DNA from: Pseudomonadota bacterium
GTDB lineage: Bacteria > Pseudomonadota > Alphaproteobacteria > Caulobacterales > Caulobacteraceae
Length of the DNA stretch: 64,000 nt
Direction: 5' to 3'
Assembly (NCBI GenBank): GCA_023451375.1
Contig: JAEXZS010000040.1
Coordinates: 1 to 64,000 of the forward strand
Shown here: positions 8,942-16,942 of the stretch, piece by piece
Layout: the number at the start of each line of letters is the position of its first letter
Numbering within the stretch: position 1 is the stretch's first letter
Translations under genes and position numbers: made by a program
Notes under the pieces: generated by a model
Told to the model about the DNA's origin: nothing
The model's input: only the letters and a program-made list of their open reading frames with translations
Databases searched by the model: none

Positions 8942-10429
8942 ATGATCGAGGCTCCGCCCCCTTCGCGCGAGATCGCGGCCATCGACATCGGGTCCAACTC
9001 GGTGCGCCTGGTGCTGTACCGGCTGGAAGGCCGGGCGATCTGGACGGTTTTCAACGAGAAGGTGCTGGCCGGCCTGGGCCGCGACCTGGCCTCGACCCGG
9101 CGCCTATCGCCCGACGGCGTGACGATGGCGATGACGGCGCTGCGCCGTTTCGCCGCGGTGCTGGAGGGGGTGCGGCCGGAGAAGACGCTGATCGCCGCCA
9201 CCGCCGCCGTGCGCGAGGCCGCGGACGGTCCCGAGTTCTGCGAGCGCGTAGCCGCCGAAACCGGCCTGCGAATCCGCATCCTGTCAGGGAAGGAGGAAGC
9301 CAAGTACGCCGCCATGGGCGTTTTGGCCGGTGCGCCTGATGCTCATGGCGTTTCCGGCGACATGGGTGGCGCCAGCGTGGAGCTGACACGCCTCAATGGG
9401 AACGGCGTCGAGCATGGAGTGACCCTGCCGCTCGGCCCGTTCGCGCTGCTGGACCCGGCCGGTTTCGACGCCGATCGCCTGCGCCGGCGGATCGACGACC
9501 GGCTCAAGCCGGTGGCAGAGCAGTTCCGCGCCGACACCCTCTACGCCGTTGGCGGCGCCTGGCGCACGCTGGCGCAGGTGCACATGGGCCTGCGCGACTA
9601 TCCGCTGCGGGTCGTGCACCAGTACGCCCTGAGCGCGGACGACGCGCTGGAGACCGCGCGGCTGGTGGCGCGCCAGTCGCGGGGCGGGCTGGAGAAACTG
9701 CCTGGGGTGTCGAAGAAGCGAGCCGAGACCCTGCCCTACGCCGGCCTGGTTCTGGAAGGGCTGATCGGGGCGCTGGGCCTGAAGCGGATCGAAATGTCCG
9801 CCTGGGGCGTGCGCGAGGGCCTGGTGTTCGAGACGCTGGATGAGGAGCTGAAGACCGCCGACCCGCTGCTGGCGGGCACCGGCGCCCTGGGCCTGCGCCA
9901 GGGGGTGGCGGCGGCCCTGCCCGGCGCGCTGCACGCCTGGATCGCCGACGTCACCGCCGCCCTGCCGACCGCCTTCGGCCGGGAGCGCGACGAGACCCTG
10001 AGCGCCGCCGCCTGCAATCTGGCCGATCTCGGCGCGCGGCTCCATCCGGATCACCGCGTGGAGCTTGTGTTCGACCAGGTGCTGCGCGCGCCGGTCGCCG
10101 GCCAGACCCACGCCGAGCGCGCCTTCCTGGCCGCGGCGCTCAATGCTCGCTACGGCGGCGATCCGGCCACGCCGGAGCCGCTGGCGGTGGACCGGCTTCT
10201 GGACGACGCCGCCCGCAAGCGCGCCCGCGCCCTGGGCCAGGCCATCCGCCTGGCCTGCGACCTGTCGGGCCGCTCGCCGCAGCTGCTGGCCAACGCAGGC
10301 GTCACGGTGCGCGGGGGCGAGCTGAAGCTGACCGCCGCGGAGGGTTATGCCGACGTGCTCCTGGGCGAGCAGACCCGGAAACGCGCTCGCGCCCTGGCCG
10401 AGACCATGGGCCTGGCGCTGGCGATCTAG
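8942..10429 (+). CDS. ppx: Exopolyphosphatase (Ppx/GppA family), 495 aa
   Basis: Removes terminal phosphates from polyphosphate, and in the wider family also converts pppGpp to ppGpp. The ASKHA fold is marked by AAIDIGSNSVRLVLY at the N-terminus, the second phosphate loop GDMGGASVELTRL and an EGLVFETL segment, followed by an alpha-helical C-terminal region of about 180 residues as in long alphaproteobacterial members. The gene sits 6 bases downstream of ppk1, clearly one operon. Confidence 0.93.
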   Translation: MIEAPPPSREIAAIDIGSNSVRLVLYRLEGRAIWTVFNEKVLAGLGRDLASTRRLSPDGVTMAMTALRRFAAVLEGVRPEKTLIAATAAVREAADGPEFCERVAAETGLRIRILSGKEEAKYAAMGVLAGAPDAHGVSGDMGGASVELTRLNGNGVEHGVTLPLGPFALLDPAGFDADRLRRRIDDRLKPVAEQFRADTLYAVGGAWRTLAQVHMGLRDYPLRVVHQYALSADDALETARLVARQSRGGLEKLPGVSKKRAETLPYAGLVLEGLIGALGLKRIEMSAWGVREGLVFETLDEELKTADPLLAGTGALGLRQGVAAALPGALHAWIADVTAALPTAFGRERDETLSAAACNLADLGARLHPDHRVELVFDQVLRAPVAGQTHAERAFLAAALNARYGGDPATPEPLAVDRLLDDAARKRARALGQAIRLACDLSGRSPQLLANAGVTVRGGELKLTAAEGYADVLLGEQTRKRARALAETMGLALAI

Positions 10430-10480
10430 ACAGGCGGTCCCGGCGGGTTCAGCGTCCCCCCCATCAACGGAGGCGACCTC

Positions 10481-10843
10481 ATGCCCGTGACCGGGATCGG
10501 CGGCTTTTTCTTTCGCGCCCAAGACCCGACGGCGCTAGCCGCCTGGTATCTGCAGCACCTGGGCGTCGGCGCGCCAGAGGGAGTCTTCCTTTGGGACCAG
10601 CAGGCGGGACCGACCGTATTCGCACCCTTCAAGGAGAGCAGCGACTATTTCGCCGCCGACAAGCAGTGGATGCTGAACCTGCGGGTTGAAGGCCTGGACG
10701 CGCTGCTGGCCGCTCTGCGCGCGGCGGAGATCGAGGTCGTCACCAAGGTCGAATGGGACGCCACGCCGGAGATCGGCCGCTTCGCCCGAATCCACGATCC
10801 CGAAGGCAATCCCATCGAACTGTGGGAGCCGCCGGTGGGCTGA
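10481..10843 (+). CDS. VOC-superfamily (glyoxalase-like) protein, 120 aa
   Basis: A single vicinal-oxygen-chelate module: GIGGFFFRAQDPTALAAWY at the front, a middle strand FAPFKESSDYF and the typical end FARIHDPEGNPIELWEPP, where Glu is a usual metal ligand. The substrate cannot be told. The ATG has a good GGAGG ribosome-binding site 9 bases upstream. A repeat-like intergenic stretch follows, and the next gene is convergent. Confidence 0.85.
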   Translation: MPVTGIGGFFFRAQDPTALAAWYLQHLGVGAPEGVFLWDQQAGPTVFAPFKESSDYFAADKQWMLNLRVEGLDALLAALRAAEIEVVTKVEWDATPEIGRFARIHDPEGNPIELWEPPVG

Positions 10844-10849
10844 TCCATC

Positions 10850-10997
10850 CCTCCCCGTTGCGCTGCGACGGGCAGGAGGACCGCGCGAAACGTGGTGGAG
10901 GGGCTTTCTGACATCCCAAGGACGCCGGAAAACAACCCCTCCGTCTCTCCGCTTCGCTCCGAGCCACCTACCCATGGCTTCGCCAGGGGGAGAAGAC
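10850..10997. repeat. Candidate dispersed intergenic repeat element between the VOC gene and rnd
   Basis: This non-coding stretch has blocks CCCTCCCCGTTGCGCTGCGACGGG, GGAGGGG and, 32 bases on, its complement CCCCTCC, then CCGCTTCGCTCC and CAGGGGGAG. CTCCCC/GGGGAG arms joined by CGCTTCGCT-like cores are typical of mobile or extragenic palindromic repeats in Caulobacterales and sphingomonads. Similar fragments occur between pyrB and pyrC' and upstream of queF. Assignment is by appearance only. Confidence 0.45.
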
Positions 10998-10998
10998 G

Positions 10999-12150
10999 TC
11001 AGCCCTCGATCTCGACCACCTCGACGCGGGGCCCGTTCAGGACCAGGGCGATCTCGCCGCGTTTCAGCTTCAAGGCGTCCTCGCCGAACAGCTGCCGACG
11101 CCAGCCCTTCATCGCGTCCACCTCGGCGGCGTCGTTCAGGGCGATCTTCTCCAGGTCGGCGACGGTGGCGATCAGCTTGGAGGCCACGCCGGCGTTGTCG
11201 CTCTTGGCCTTCAGCAGCACCTTCAGCAGCTCCACGACCGAAGGCGGCGCCGGATGGCGGTGCGCCGGGCGCTCCAGCTCGGGCGCGTACGCCTCTGGGT
11301 CGGCCATGACCCGCTTCAGTTCCTCGGCCAGCTCCAGGCCCAGGCGGGAGCCGCCGAATCCCTTGGGCACCGAGCGCAGCCGGTTGAAGGCCTCGGGATC
11401 GGTCGGCGCCTGCTGGGCGATCTCATCCACGCCCTCGTCCTTGAGGATTCTCCCGCGCGGTTGGTCGCGCTCCTGCGCCGTTCGCTCGCGCCAGACGGCC
11501 ACGGCCTTGAACGCGGCCAGGTACTTGGCGGAGAACTTCTTCGGCTTCAGCCGCTTCCAGGCGTTGTTCGGATCCGTGTCATAGAGCGCGGGATCGACCA
11601 GGTCCTCCATTTCCGACGTCACCCAGTCCAGGCGGCCGTCCTTCTCCAGACGGTCGCGCAGCTTGGGATACAGGGCCGCCAGATGCGTCACGTCGCCCAG
11701 GGCGTAAGTCAGCTGGCTGTCCGACAGCGGCCGCCGGGCCCAGTCGGTGAAGCGGCTCCCCTTGTCCAGCTCGATGCGCAGCATCTGACGGACCAGCGAA
11801 TCATAGGCGACCTGCTCGCCGAAGCTGGCGGCCATGGCCGCGACCTGGGTGTCGAACATGGGCCTGGGCATCGCGCCCAGTCTCACGAAGATCTCCACGT
11901 CCTGGCGACAGGCGTGGAAGACCTTGCAGATGTTCGGGTCGCGCAGCAGCGCCAGGAAAGGCTCTAGGTCCAGCCCCTCGGCCATCGGGTCGATAATTCC
12001 GGCGTGATCGGCCGAGGCGGCCTGGATCAGGCACAGCTTGGGCCAATAGGTCGTCTCCCGCATGAACTCGGTGTCGACCGCGATGAAGGGCGCTTGGGAC
12101 AGGCGGGCGCAAAACTCGGCCAGCGCCTCATTGGTGGTGATCGGCGTCAT
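10999..12150 (-). CDS. rnd: Ribonuclease D, 383 aa
   Basis: A 3'-5' exoribonuclease that trims tRNA and other stable RNA ends. The DEDDy exonuclease residues are visible in VDTEFMRETTYW (Exo I), FHACRQDVEIF (Exo II) and LTYALGDVTHLAALY (Exo III), followed by an HRDC domain (AWRERTAQERDQPRGRILKDE) and a C-terminal helical region; the length is normal. The start MTPITTNEAL was chosen because the 17-residue upstream extension has no family counterpart. It is convergent with the VOC gene and divergent from purM. Confidence 0.95.
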   Translation of the reverse strand: MTPITTNEALAEFCARLSQAPFIAVDTEFMRETTYWPKLCLIQAASADHAGIIDPMAEGLDLEPFLALLRDPNICKVFHACRQDVEIFVRLGAMPRPMFDTQVAAMAASFGEQVAYDSLVRQMLRIELDKGSRFTDWARRPLSDSQLTYALGDVTHLAALYPKLRDRLEKDGRLDWVTSEMEDLVDPALYDTDPNNAWKRLKPKKFSAKYLAAFKAVAVWRERTAQERDQPRGRILKDEGVDEIAQQAPTDPEAFNRLRSVPKGFGGSRLGLELAEELKRVMADPEAYAPELERPAHRHPAPPSVVELLKVLLKAKSDNAGVASKLIATVADLEKIALNDAAEVDAMKGWRRQLFGEDALKLKRGEIALVLNGPRVEVVEIEG

Positions 12151-12231
12151 TCCGATGCTATAGCCCCGCGCAATCCCCTTGTGGCAAGAGCGCCGCGACA
12201 CATTTCCGCCCCTGATTCAGGCCCGTGACCC

Positions 12232-13269
12232 ATGAGCGACACCGATAACCGCCTCTCGAACGGCCTGACCTACGCCGATGCGGGCGTCGACATCGACGCC
12301 GGCGAGATGCTGGTCGAGCACATCAAGCCGCTGGCGAAATCGACCGCGCGGCCGGGATCGGAACCGTCGCTGGGCGGTTTCGGCGCCCTGTTCGATCTCA
12401 AGGCGGCCGGGTTCGACGACCCGTTGATCGTGACGACGACGGACGGTGTCGGCACCAAGCTGAAGATCGCCATCGAGACCGGCCGACATGACGGCGTCGG
12501 CGTCGACTTGGTCGCCATGTGCGTCAACGACCTCCTGGCCCAGGGCGCCGAGCCGCTGCTGTTCCTCGACTACTACGCCACCGGCAAGCTGGAGATCGAC
12601 GCCGCCCGTCGCGTGGTCAGCGGCATCGCCGAGGGCTGCCGCCAGGCCGGCTGCGCACTTGTTGGCGGAGAGACGGCGGAAATGCCGGGCATGTACGAAG
12701 GCGGCGACTACGACCTGGCCGGCTTCAGCCTGGGCGCGGTCGAGCGCGGCCACGCCCTGCCCTATCTGGATCGCCAGTCGGCCGGAGACGTGATCATCGG
12801 CCTGGCTTCGTCCGGCCCGCACTCGAACGGCTATTCGCTGATCCGCAAGGTGGTCGAGAAGTCCGGCCTGGCCTGGGGCGACGACGCCCCCTTCGCCAAG
12901 GACCGATCGCTGGCCCAAGCCCTGATGGAGCCGACCCGCATCTATGTGAAGCCGGTGCTGCCGCTGATGAAGGCGGGCCTGGTCAAGGGCGCGGCCCACA
13001 TCACCGGCGGGGGCCTGATCGAGAATCCGCCCCGCTGCATCGCTGAAGGGCTGAAGGCGTCGTTCGACTGGGACGCCTGGCCCATGCCCCAGGTCTTCCA
13101 GTGGCTCGCCCAAACCGGCGGCGTCAGCGACCACGAGATGCGCCGCACCTTCAACTGCGGCGTCGGCTTCATCCTGATCGTCGCGCCCGAGAACGCCGAG
13201 CCCGTGCTGGCGGCGCTGCTCAACGTCGGCGAGACCGCCTTCGTCTGCGGGCAGCTGGAAGCGGCCTGA
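12232..13269 (+). CDS. purM: Phosphoribosylformylglycinamidine cyclo-ligase, 345 aa
   Basis: Fifth step of purine synthesis: ATP-dependent closure of the imidazole ring to give AIR. Recognised by LTYADAGVDIDAGEMLV, the phosphate-binding DPLIVTTTDGVGTKLK, DLVAMCVNDLLAQGAEPLLF, VGGETAEMPGMY and GLASSGPHSNGYSLIRK. Full length. The next purine gene, purN, starts 4 bases after the stop, so the two are translated as a unit. Confidence 0.97.
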   Translation: MSDTDNRLSNGLTYADAGVDIDAGEMLVEHIKPLAKSTARPGSEPSLGGFGALFDLKAAGFDDPLIVTTTDGVGTKLKIAIETGRHDGVGVDLVAMCVNDLLAQGAEPLLFLDYYATGKLEIDAARRVVSGIAEGCRQAGCALVGGETAEMPGMYEGGDYDLAGFSLGAVERGHALPYLDRQSAGDVIIGLASSGPHSNGYSLIRKVVEKSGLAWGDDAPFAKDRSLAQALMEPTRIYVKPVLPLMKAGLVKGAAHITGGGLIENPPRCIAEGLKASFDWDAWPMPQVFQWLAQTGGVSDHEMRRTFNCGVGFILIVAPENAEPVLAALLNVGETAFVCGQLEAA

Positions 13270-13273
13270 CCGC

Positions 13274-13855
13274 ATGAAAGCTCGCGTCGCCGTCCTGATC
13301 TCGGGAGCGGGCTCCAACATGGCCGCGCTGATCGATGCGGGGCAGAGGGCGGACAGCGCCTATGAGGTCGTGCTGGTCGCCTCCAACATCGAAGACGCCG
13401 GCGGCCTGGCCGTCGCGGCCGCGAAAGGCGTGCAAACTGTCGCCGTTCCTCACAAGCCGTTCGGCAACGATCGCGAGGCGCACGAGCGCGCTTTGGACGA
13501 GGCGTTGCGCGCGGCCGGCGTGGAGGTCATCGCCCTTGCGGGCTACATGCGCATCCTGACCCCCTGGCTGGTGGGCGGCTGGCGCGGGCGGATGCTGAAC
13601 ATCCATCCCAGCCTGTTGCCGCTGTATCCGGGCCTCGACACCCATGCGCGCGCCATCGCGGCGGAGGACCCGGAGGCAGGCTGCACCGTGCATCTGGTCA
13701 CCGAGGGTGTCGACGAGGGGCCGGTTCTGGGCCAGAAGCGCGTCCCGATCCTGCCGGACGACACGCCCGCCAGCCTCGCCCAGCGGGTGCTGGCTGCGGA
13801 GCACCAACTTTACCCGGAGGCGCTGGACGCCTTCTGCCGCCAGCTGGGCCGGTAG
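13274..13855 (+). CDS. purN: Phosphoribosylglycinamide formyltransferase (10-formyl-THF type), 193 aa
   Basis: Third step of purine synthesis: transfer of a formyl group to GAR. GSNMAALID binds the phosphate, and the catalytic Asn/His pair lies in LNIHPSLLPLYPG with the Asp in VTEGVDEGPVL. At 193 residues it is slightly shorter than the E. coli enzyme but complete. It directly follows purM. Confidence 0.96.
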   Translation: MKARVAVLISGAGSNMAALIDAGQRADSAYEVVLVASNIEDAGGLAVAAAKGVQTVAVPHKPFGNDREAHERALDEALRAAGVEVIALAGYMRILTPWLVGGWRGRMLNIHPSLLPLYPGLDTHARAIAAEDPEAGCTVHLVTEGVDEGPVLGQKRVPILPDDTPASLAQRVLAAEHQLYPEALDAFCRQLGR

Positions 13856-13926
13856 ATTACGAAATCTTCATGCGACAGGCTGTCGCGGGGCGCGGCAAAT
13901 GGCCGAAACGCAACGTGGGACCCGCA

Positions 13927-15960
13927 ATGAACCGTTTCCGCCTGATGGCCGCCTGTTCGGCCTGTCTGATCGTCGCCCTCGCCGGCGGGGCCTCGGCCCA
14001 GCAGCACGTCGCCCCCGAGATCGCGCCCTGGGGCTTCGACCTGGCGGGACGCGACCTGGGCGTGAAGCCCGGCGACGACTTCAACGCTTACGCCAATGGC
14101 GCCTATCTGCGGAACACCGAAATCCCCGCCGACAAGACCAGCTTCGGCCCGTTCGACGTGTTGTACGAGAACTCCCAGGCCCAGCTGCGCGCCATCATCG
14201 AGGCCAGCGCCGCCAATCCATCCAACGCCAACGCCGCCAAGGTCGGCGCCCTCTACGCCAGCTTCATGGACGAGGCGCGCGTCGAGCAGCTGGGCGCACG
14301 CCCGCTCGAAGCCGACCTGGCCGCGGTGCAGGCCGTCGCCGACCACGCCGCCATGGCGCGCCTGATGGGCCAGAGCCACGCCGGCTTCGGCGGCTCGCTG
14401 TTCGGCGTCGATGTATTCGAGGATCTTCAGAAGCCCGACCTGAACTCGCCCTACATGGGCCAGGGCGGCCTGGGTCTGCCGGACCGCGACTATTATCTGA
14501 AAGCTGACTTCGCCGCCCAGCGAGAGGCCTATGTCGCGTATCTGACCCGCACCCTGGAGGCGATCGCCTGGCCTGAACCGGCGAAGGCCGCGGCCGACAT
14601 CCTGGCCTTCGAGACTCGCTTGGCCGAACAGCACTGGTCGCAGGTCGAGCGTCGCCAGATCGACAAGATCTACAACCCTACAAAGGTCGCCGACCTGCCG
14701 ACCTTGGCCCCCGGCTTCGACTGGACGGCCTTCCTGGAGGGCGCCCAGATCGCGGATGTCGACACCCTGGTGCTGATGGAGAACACTGCGGTCCCCGGCA
14801 TCGCCAAGGTGTTCGCCGACACGCCGATCGAGACCCTGAAGGCCTGGCAGGCCTTCCAGGTCGTGGACCAGGCCAGCCCCTACCTGTCGACGGCCTTCGT
14901 CGAATCCCGCTTCGACTTCCGCGGCAAGACCCTGCGCGGCCAGCCCGAGAACCGCCCGCGCTGGAACCGGGGCGTGGCCCTGGTCGACGGTCAGCTGGGC
15001 GAGGTGCTGGGTCAGGAGTACGTCCGCCTCCACTTCCCGGCCTCCTCCAAGGCGCAGATGGAAGACCTGGTCGCCAACCTGCTGGCGGCGATGACCGAAC
15101 GACTGAAGACGCTCGACTGGATGAGCGAGCCGACCCGCGAACAGGCGCTCTACAAGGCGTCCAAGTTCGGCGTGAAGATCGGCTATCCGGAAAAGTGGCG
15201 CAGCTATGACGGGCTGGAGCTGACGGCGGACGACCTCTACGGCAACGTCGAGCGCTCGGCGGCCTTCGAATGGGCCTACAAGCGCGGCAAGATCGGTCGA
15301 CCGGTCGACCCGCTGGAATGGGGCATGACGCCCCAGACGGTGAACGCCTATTACAACCCGCCGCGCAACGAGATCGTCTTCCCCGCCGCCATCCTTCAGG
15401 CGCCCTTCTTCGATCCGAACGCCGACCCGGCGGTGAACTACGGCGGCATCGGCGCGGTCATCGGCCATGAGATCACCCACGGCTTCGACGACCAGGGCCG
15501 CAAGTCGGACGGCGACGGCGTGCTGCGCGACTGGTGGACGGGCGAGGACGCGGCGCGCTTCGAGGCGCGCGCCAAGGTGCTGGGCGACATCTATTCGTCC
15601 CTGGAGCCCCTGCCCGGCCTGCACGTCAACGGCGACCTCACCATGGGCGAGAACATCGCCGACCTGGGCGGACTGCTGCTGGCGCTGGACGCGTACCACA
15701 AGTCGTTGAACGGTAGGCCCGCGCCGGTGATCGACGGCCTGACCGGCGAACAGCGGGTCTTCCTGGGCTGGGCGCAGGTGTGGCGCGAGAAGACCCGGGA
15801 CGAGGCCCTGCGCGAGCAGGTGACCACTGACCCGCACTCGCCCGGGTCGGCCCGCGCGGCCACGCCGCCGCGCAACATCGACGCCTGGTACGCCGCCTTC
15901 GGCGTCACGCCCGAGCAAGGCGCCTATATCGCGCCCGAGGATCGGGCCCGCATCTGGTAG
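13927..15960 (+). CDS. M13 (neprilysin/PepO-type) zinc metallopeptidase, secreted, 677 aa
   Basis: Cleaves short peptides in the periplasm or at the cell surface. Begins with a signal peptide ending near GGASAQQ. The zinc site is intact: HEITH at His514-His518 with catalytic Glu515, and the third ligand Glu575 in GENIADLGG. The substrate-binding NAYYNPPRNEIVFPAAILQ and the closing residues W..ED....W are also present. The start MNRFRLMAA was chosen because it opens the signal peptide. It is a single-gene unit followed by a strong terminator. Confidence 0.95.
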   Translation: MNRFRLMAACSACLIVALAGGASAQQHVAPEIAPWGFDLAGRDLGVKPGDDFNAYANGAYLRNTEIPADKTSFGPFDVLYENSQAQLRAIIEASAANPSNANAAKVGALYASFMDEARVEQLGARPLEADLAAVQAVADHAAMARLMGQSHAGFGGSLFGVDVFEDLQKPDLNSPYMGQGGLGLPDRDYYLKADFAAQREAYVAYLTRTLEAIAWPEPAKAAADILAFETRLAEQHWSQVERRQIDKIYNPTKVADLPTLAPGFDWTAFLEGAQIADVDTLVLMENTAVPGIAKVFADTPIETLKAWQAFQVVDQASPYLSTAFVESRFDFRGKTLRGQPENRPRWNRGVALVDGQLGEVLGQEYVRLHFPASSKAQMEDLVANLLAAMTERLKTLDWMSEPTREQALYKASKFGVKIGYPEKWRSYDGLELTADDLYGNVERSAAFEWAYKRGKIGRPVDPLEWGMTPQTVNAYYNPPRNEIVFPAAILQAPFFDPNADPAVNYGGIGAVIGHEITHGFDDQGRKSDGDGVLRDWWTGEDAARFEARAKVLGDIYSSLEPLPGLHVNGDLTMGENIADLGGLLLALDAYHKSLNGRPAPVIDGLTGEQRVFLGWAQVWREKTRDEALREQVTTDPHSPGSARAATPPRNIDAWYAAFGVTPEQGAYIAPEDRARIW

Positions 15961-15982
15961 GCGGCAGACAGCCGACATGGAA

Positions 15983-16009
15983 AAGGCCCGGAGCGTCGCT
16001 CCGGGCCTT
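15983..16009. terminator. Bidirectional Rho-independent terminator
   Basis: A 12-bp stem (AAGGCCCGGAGC / GCTCCGGGCCTT) with loop GTC between the M13 peptidase gene (+) and the small lipoprotein gene (-). A T-containing tract follows on both strands. Confidence 0.8.
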
Positions 16010-16034
16010 CTTCGTTTCGGCGGGCTCGAAAGTC

Positions 16035-16235
16035 TTACTTGGGCGTGGTGGCCGCGCCGGCGACGGCGCCGATGGCGGCGCCCGCCACGGTCGAGCCGGT
16101 GTCGCCGCCGATCACCTGGCCGGCCACGGCGCCGCCCAGAGCGCCGGTGGCGGCGCGTTGTTCCATGGTTTGGCCGCAGGCGGCCAGCAGGGCCACGGCG
16201 CCGATCACGGGCGTCAGCTTCAGAATGGTCTTCAT
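16035..16235 (-). CDS. Small glycine-zipper lipoprotein, 66 aa
   Basis: A signal peptide with lipobox LLAAC (Cys20) is followed by a mature part made of Gly/Ala-rich glycine-zipper segments (GALGGAVAGQVIGG, GAAIGAVAGAA), as in many small outer-membrane lipoproteins. The ATG was chosen because it opens the signal peptide and has GGAGA 6-7 bases upstream. The function is unknown; glycine zippers in such proteins tend to mediate membrane-associated self-packing. It is a monocistronic gene between terminators. Confidence 0.85.
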   Translation of the reverse strand: MKTILKLTPVIGAVALLAACGQTMEQRAATGALGGAVAGQVIGGDTGSTVAGAAIGAVAGAATTPK

Positions 16236-16280
16236 TGTTGTTCTCCTTGGGGAGGCGAGACGATGCAGACCAAACAAAAA

Positions 16281-16308
16281 GACCCGCGTCCGGTTCCGGA
16301 CGCGGGTC
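16281..16308 (-). terminator. Rho-independent terminator of ndk
   Basis: A 12-13 bp stem (GACCCGCGTCCGG / CCGGACGCGGGTC) with a tiny loop; on the minus strand it is followed by TTTTTGTTTGG. It lies about 125 bases past the ndk stop, beyond a tandem repeat. Confidence 0.8.
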
Positions 16309-16345
16309 TCTATTGTCACGCTCGGAAGCGGTCCGGGGGCTTCAT

Positions 16346-16424
16346 CCTGGCGCTACGCCCGGACGCGGCCCCTCGCCACTTGGGCCCTGGCGCTATGCTC
16401 GGGGACGCGGCCCCTCGCCACTTG
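16346..16424. repeat. Two-copy tandem repeat of about 40 bp in the ndk 3' untranslated region
   Basis: The block CCTGGCGCTACGCCCGGACG / CGGCCCCTCGCCACTTG is followed directly by a second, slightly different copy (CGCTATGCTCGGGGACG / CGGCCCCTCGCCACTTG). It lies between the ndk stop and its terminator. Confidence 0.7.
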
Positions 16425-16430
16425 AGCGCC

Positions 16431-16850
16431 TTAGCCGACGATCTGGTCGTCGGTGAAGAACTGCGCGATCTCGATCTTGGCGTTTTCGAGCGAATCCGAT
16501 CCATGGACCGAGTTCTCGCCGATCGACAGGGCGAACTGCTTGCGGATGGTGCCTTCGGCGGCCTGTTCCGGGTTGGTCGCGCCCATGACTTCGCGGTACT
16601 TGGCCACGGCGTTGTCGCCTTCAAGCACCTGGACCACGACCGGCTCGGCCGTCATCTGCTCGACCAGCTCGCCGTAGAACGGGCGTTCGGCGTGGACTTC
16701 ATAGAACTTCTTGGCCTGGTCGGTGGTGAGCTTGACGCGGCGCTGGGCGACGATGCGCAGGCCCGCGTCCTCGATCACGGCGTTTATCTTGCCGGTCAGG
16801 TTGCGACGGGTCGCGTCCGGCTTGATGATCGAGAAGGTGCGTTCGGTCAT
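16431..16850 (-). CDS. ndk: Nucleoside diphosphate kinase, 139 aa
   Basis: Moves the gamma phosphate of ATP onto nucleoside diphosphates through a phosphohistidine. The N-terminal TFSIIKPDATRRN, the middle GDNAVAKYREVMGATNP and the catalytic ENSVHGSDS (His116) are all present; the length is standard. The ATG is preceded by a leader of about 40 bases from a recognisable promoter. Monocistronic, with the terminator placed beyond a tandem repeat. Confidence 0.98.
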   Translation of the reverse strand: MTERTFSIIKPDATRRNLTGKINAVIEDAGLRIVAQRRVKLTTDQAKKFYEVHAERPFYGELVEQMTAEPVVVQVLEGDNAVAKYREVMGATNPEQAAEGTIRKQFALSIGENSVHGSDSLENAKIEIAQFFTDDQIVG

Positions 16851-16888
16851 GGGAGTGACTTCTTGTTTGGGAGTTTGAGGGTCGCGGG

Positions 16889-16917
16889 CTTATAGCGACC
16901 GCCTCCCCGCTTTCCAA
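16889..16917 (-). promoter_or_regulatory. Probable housekeeping promoter of ndk
   Basis: On the minus strand: TTGGAA, 17-base spacer, TATAAG, about 40 bases upstream of the ndk ATG. The -10 element starts the only AT-rich run in this divergent gap. Confidence 0.55.
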
Positions 16918-16942
16918 TACCGCCGCACGGCCTGTCTCCATC

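Noticed and set aside
13810..15978. A 722-codon minus-strand frame opposite the M13 peptidase
   Set aside because: Same reason: the plus-strand gene has a signal peptide and intact zinc motifs, while the antisense frame is low-complexity without a domain.
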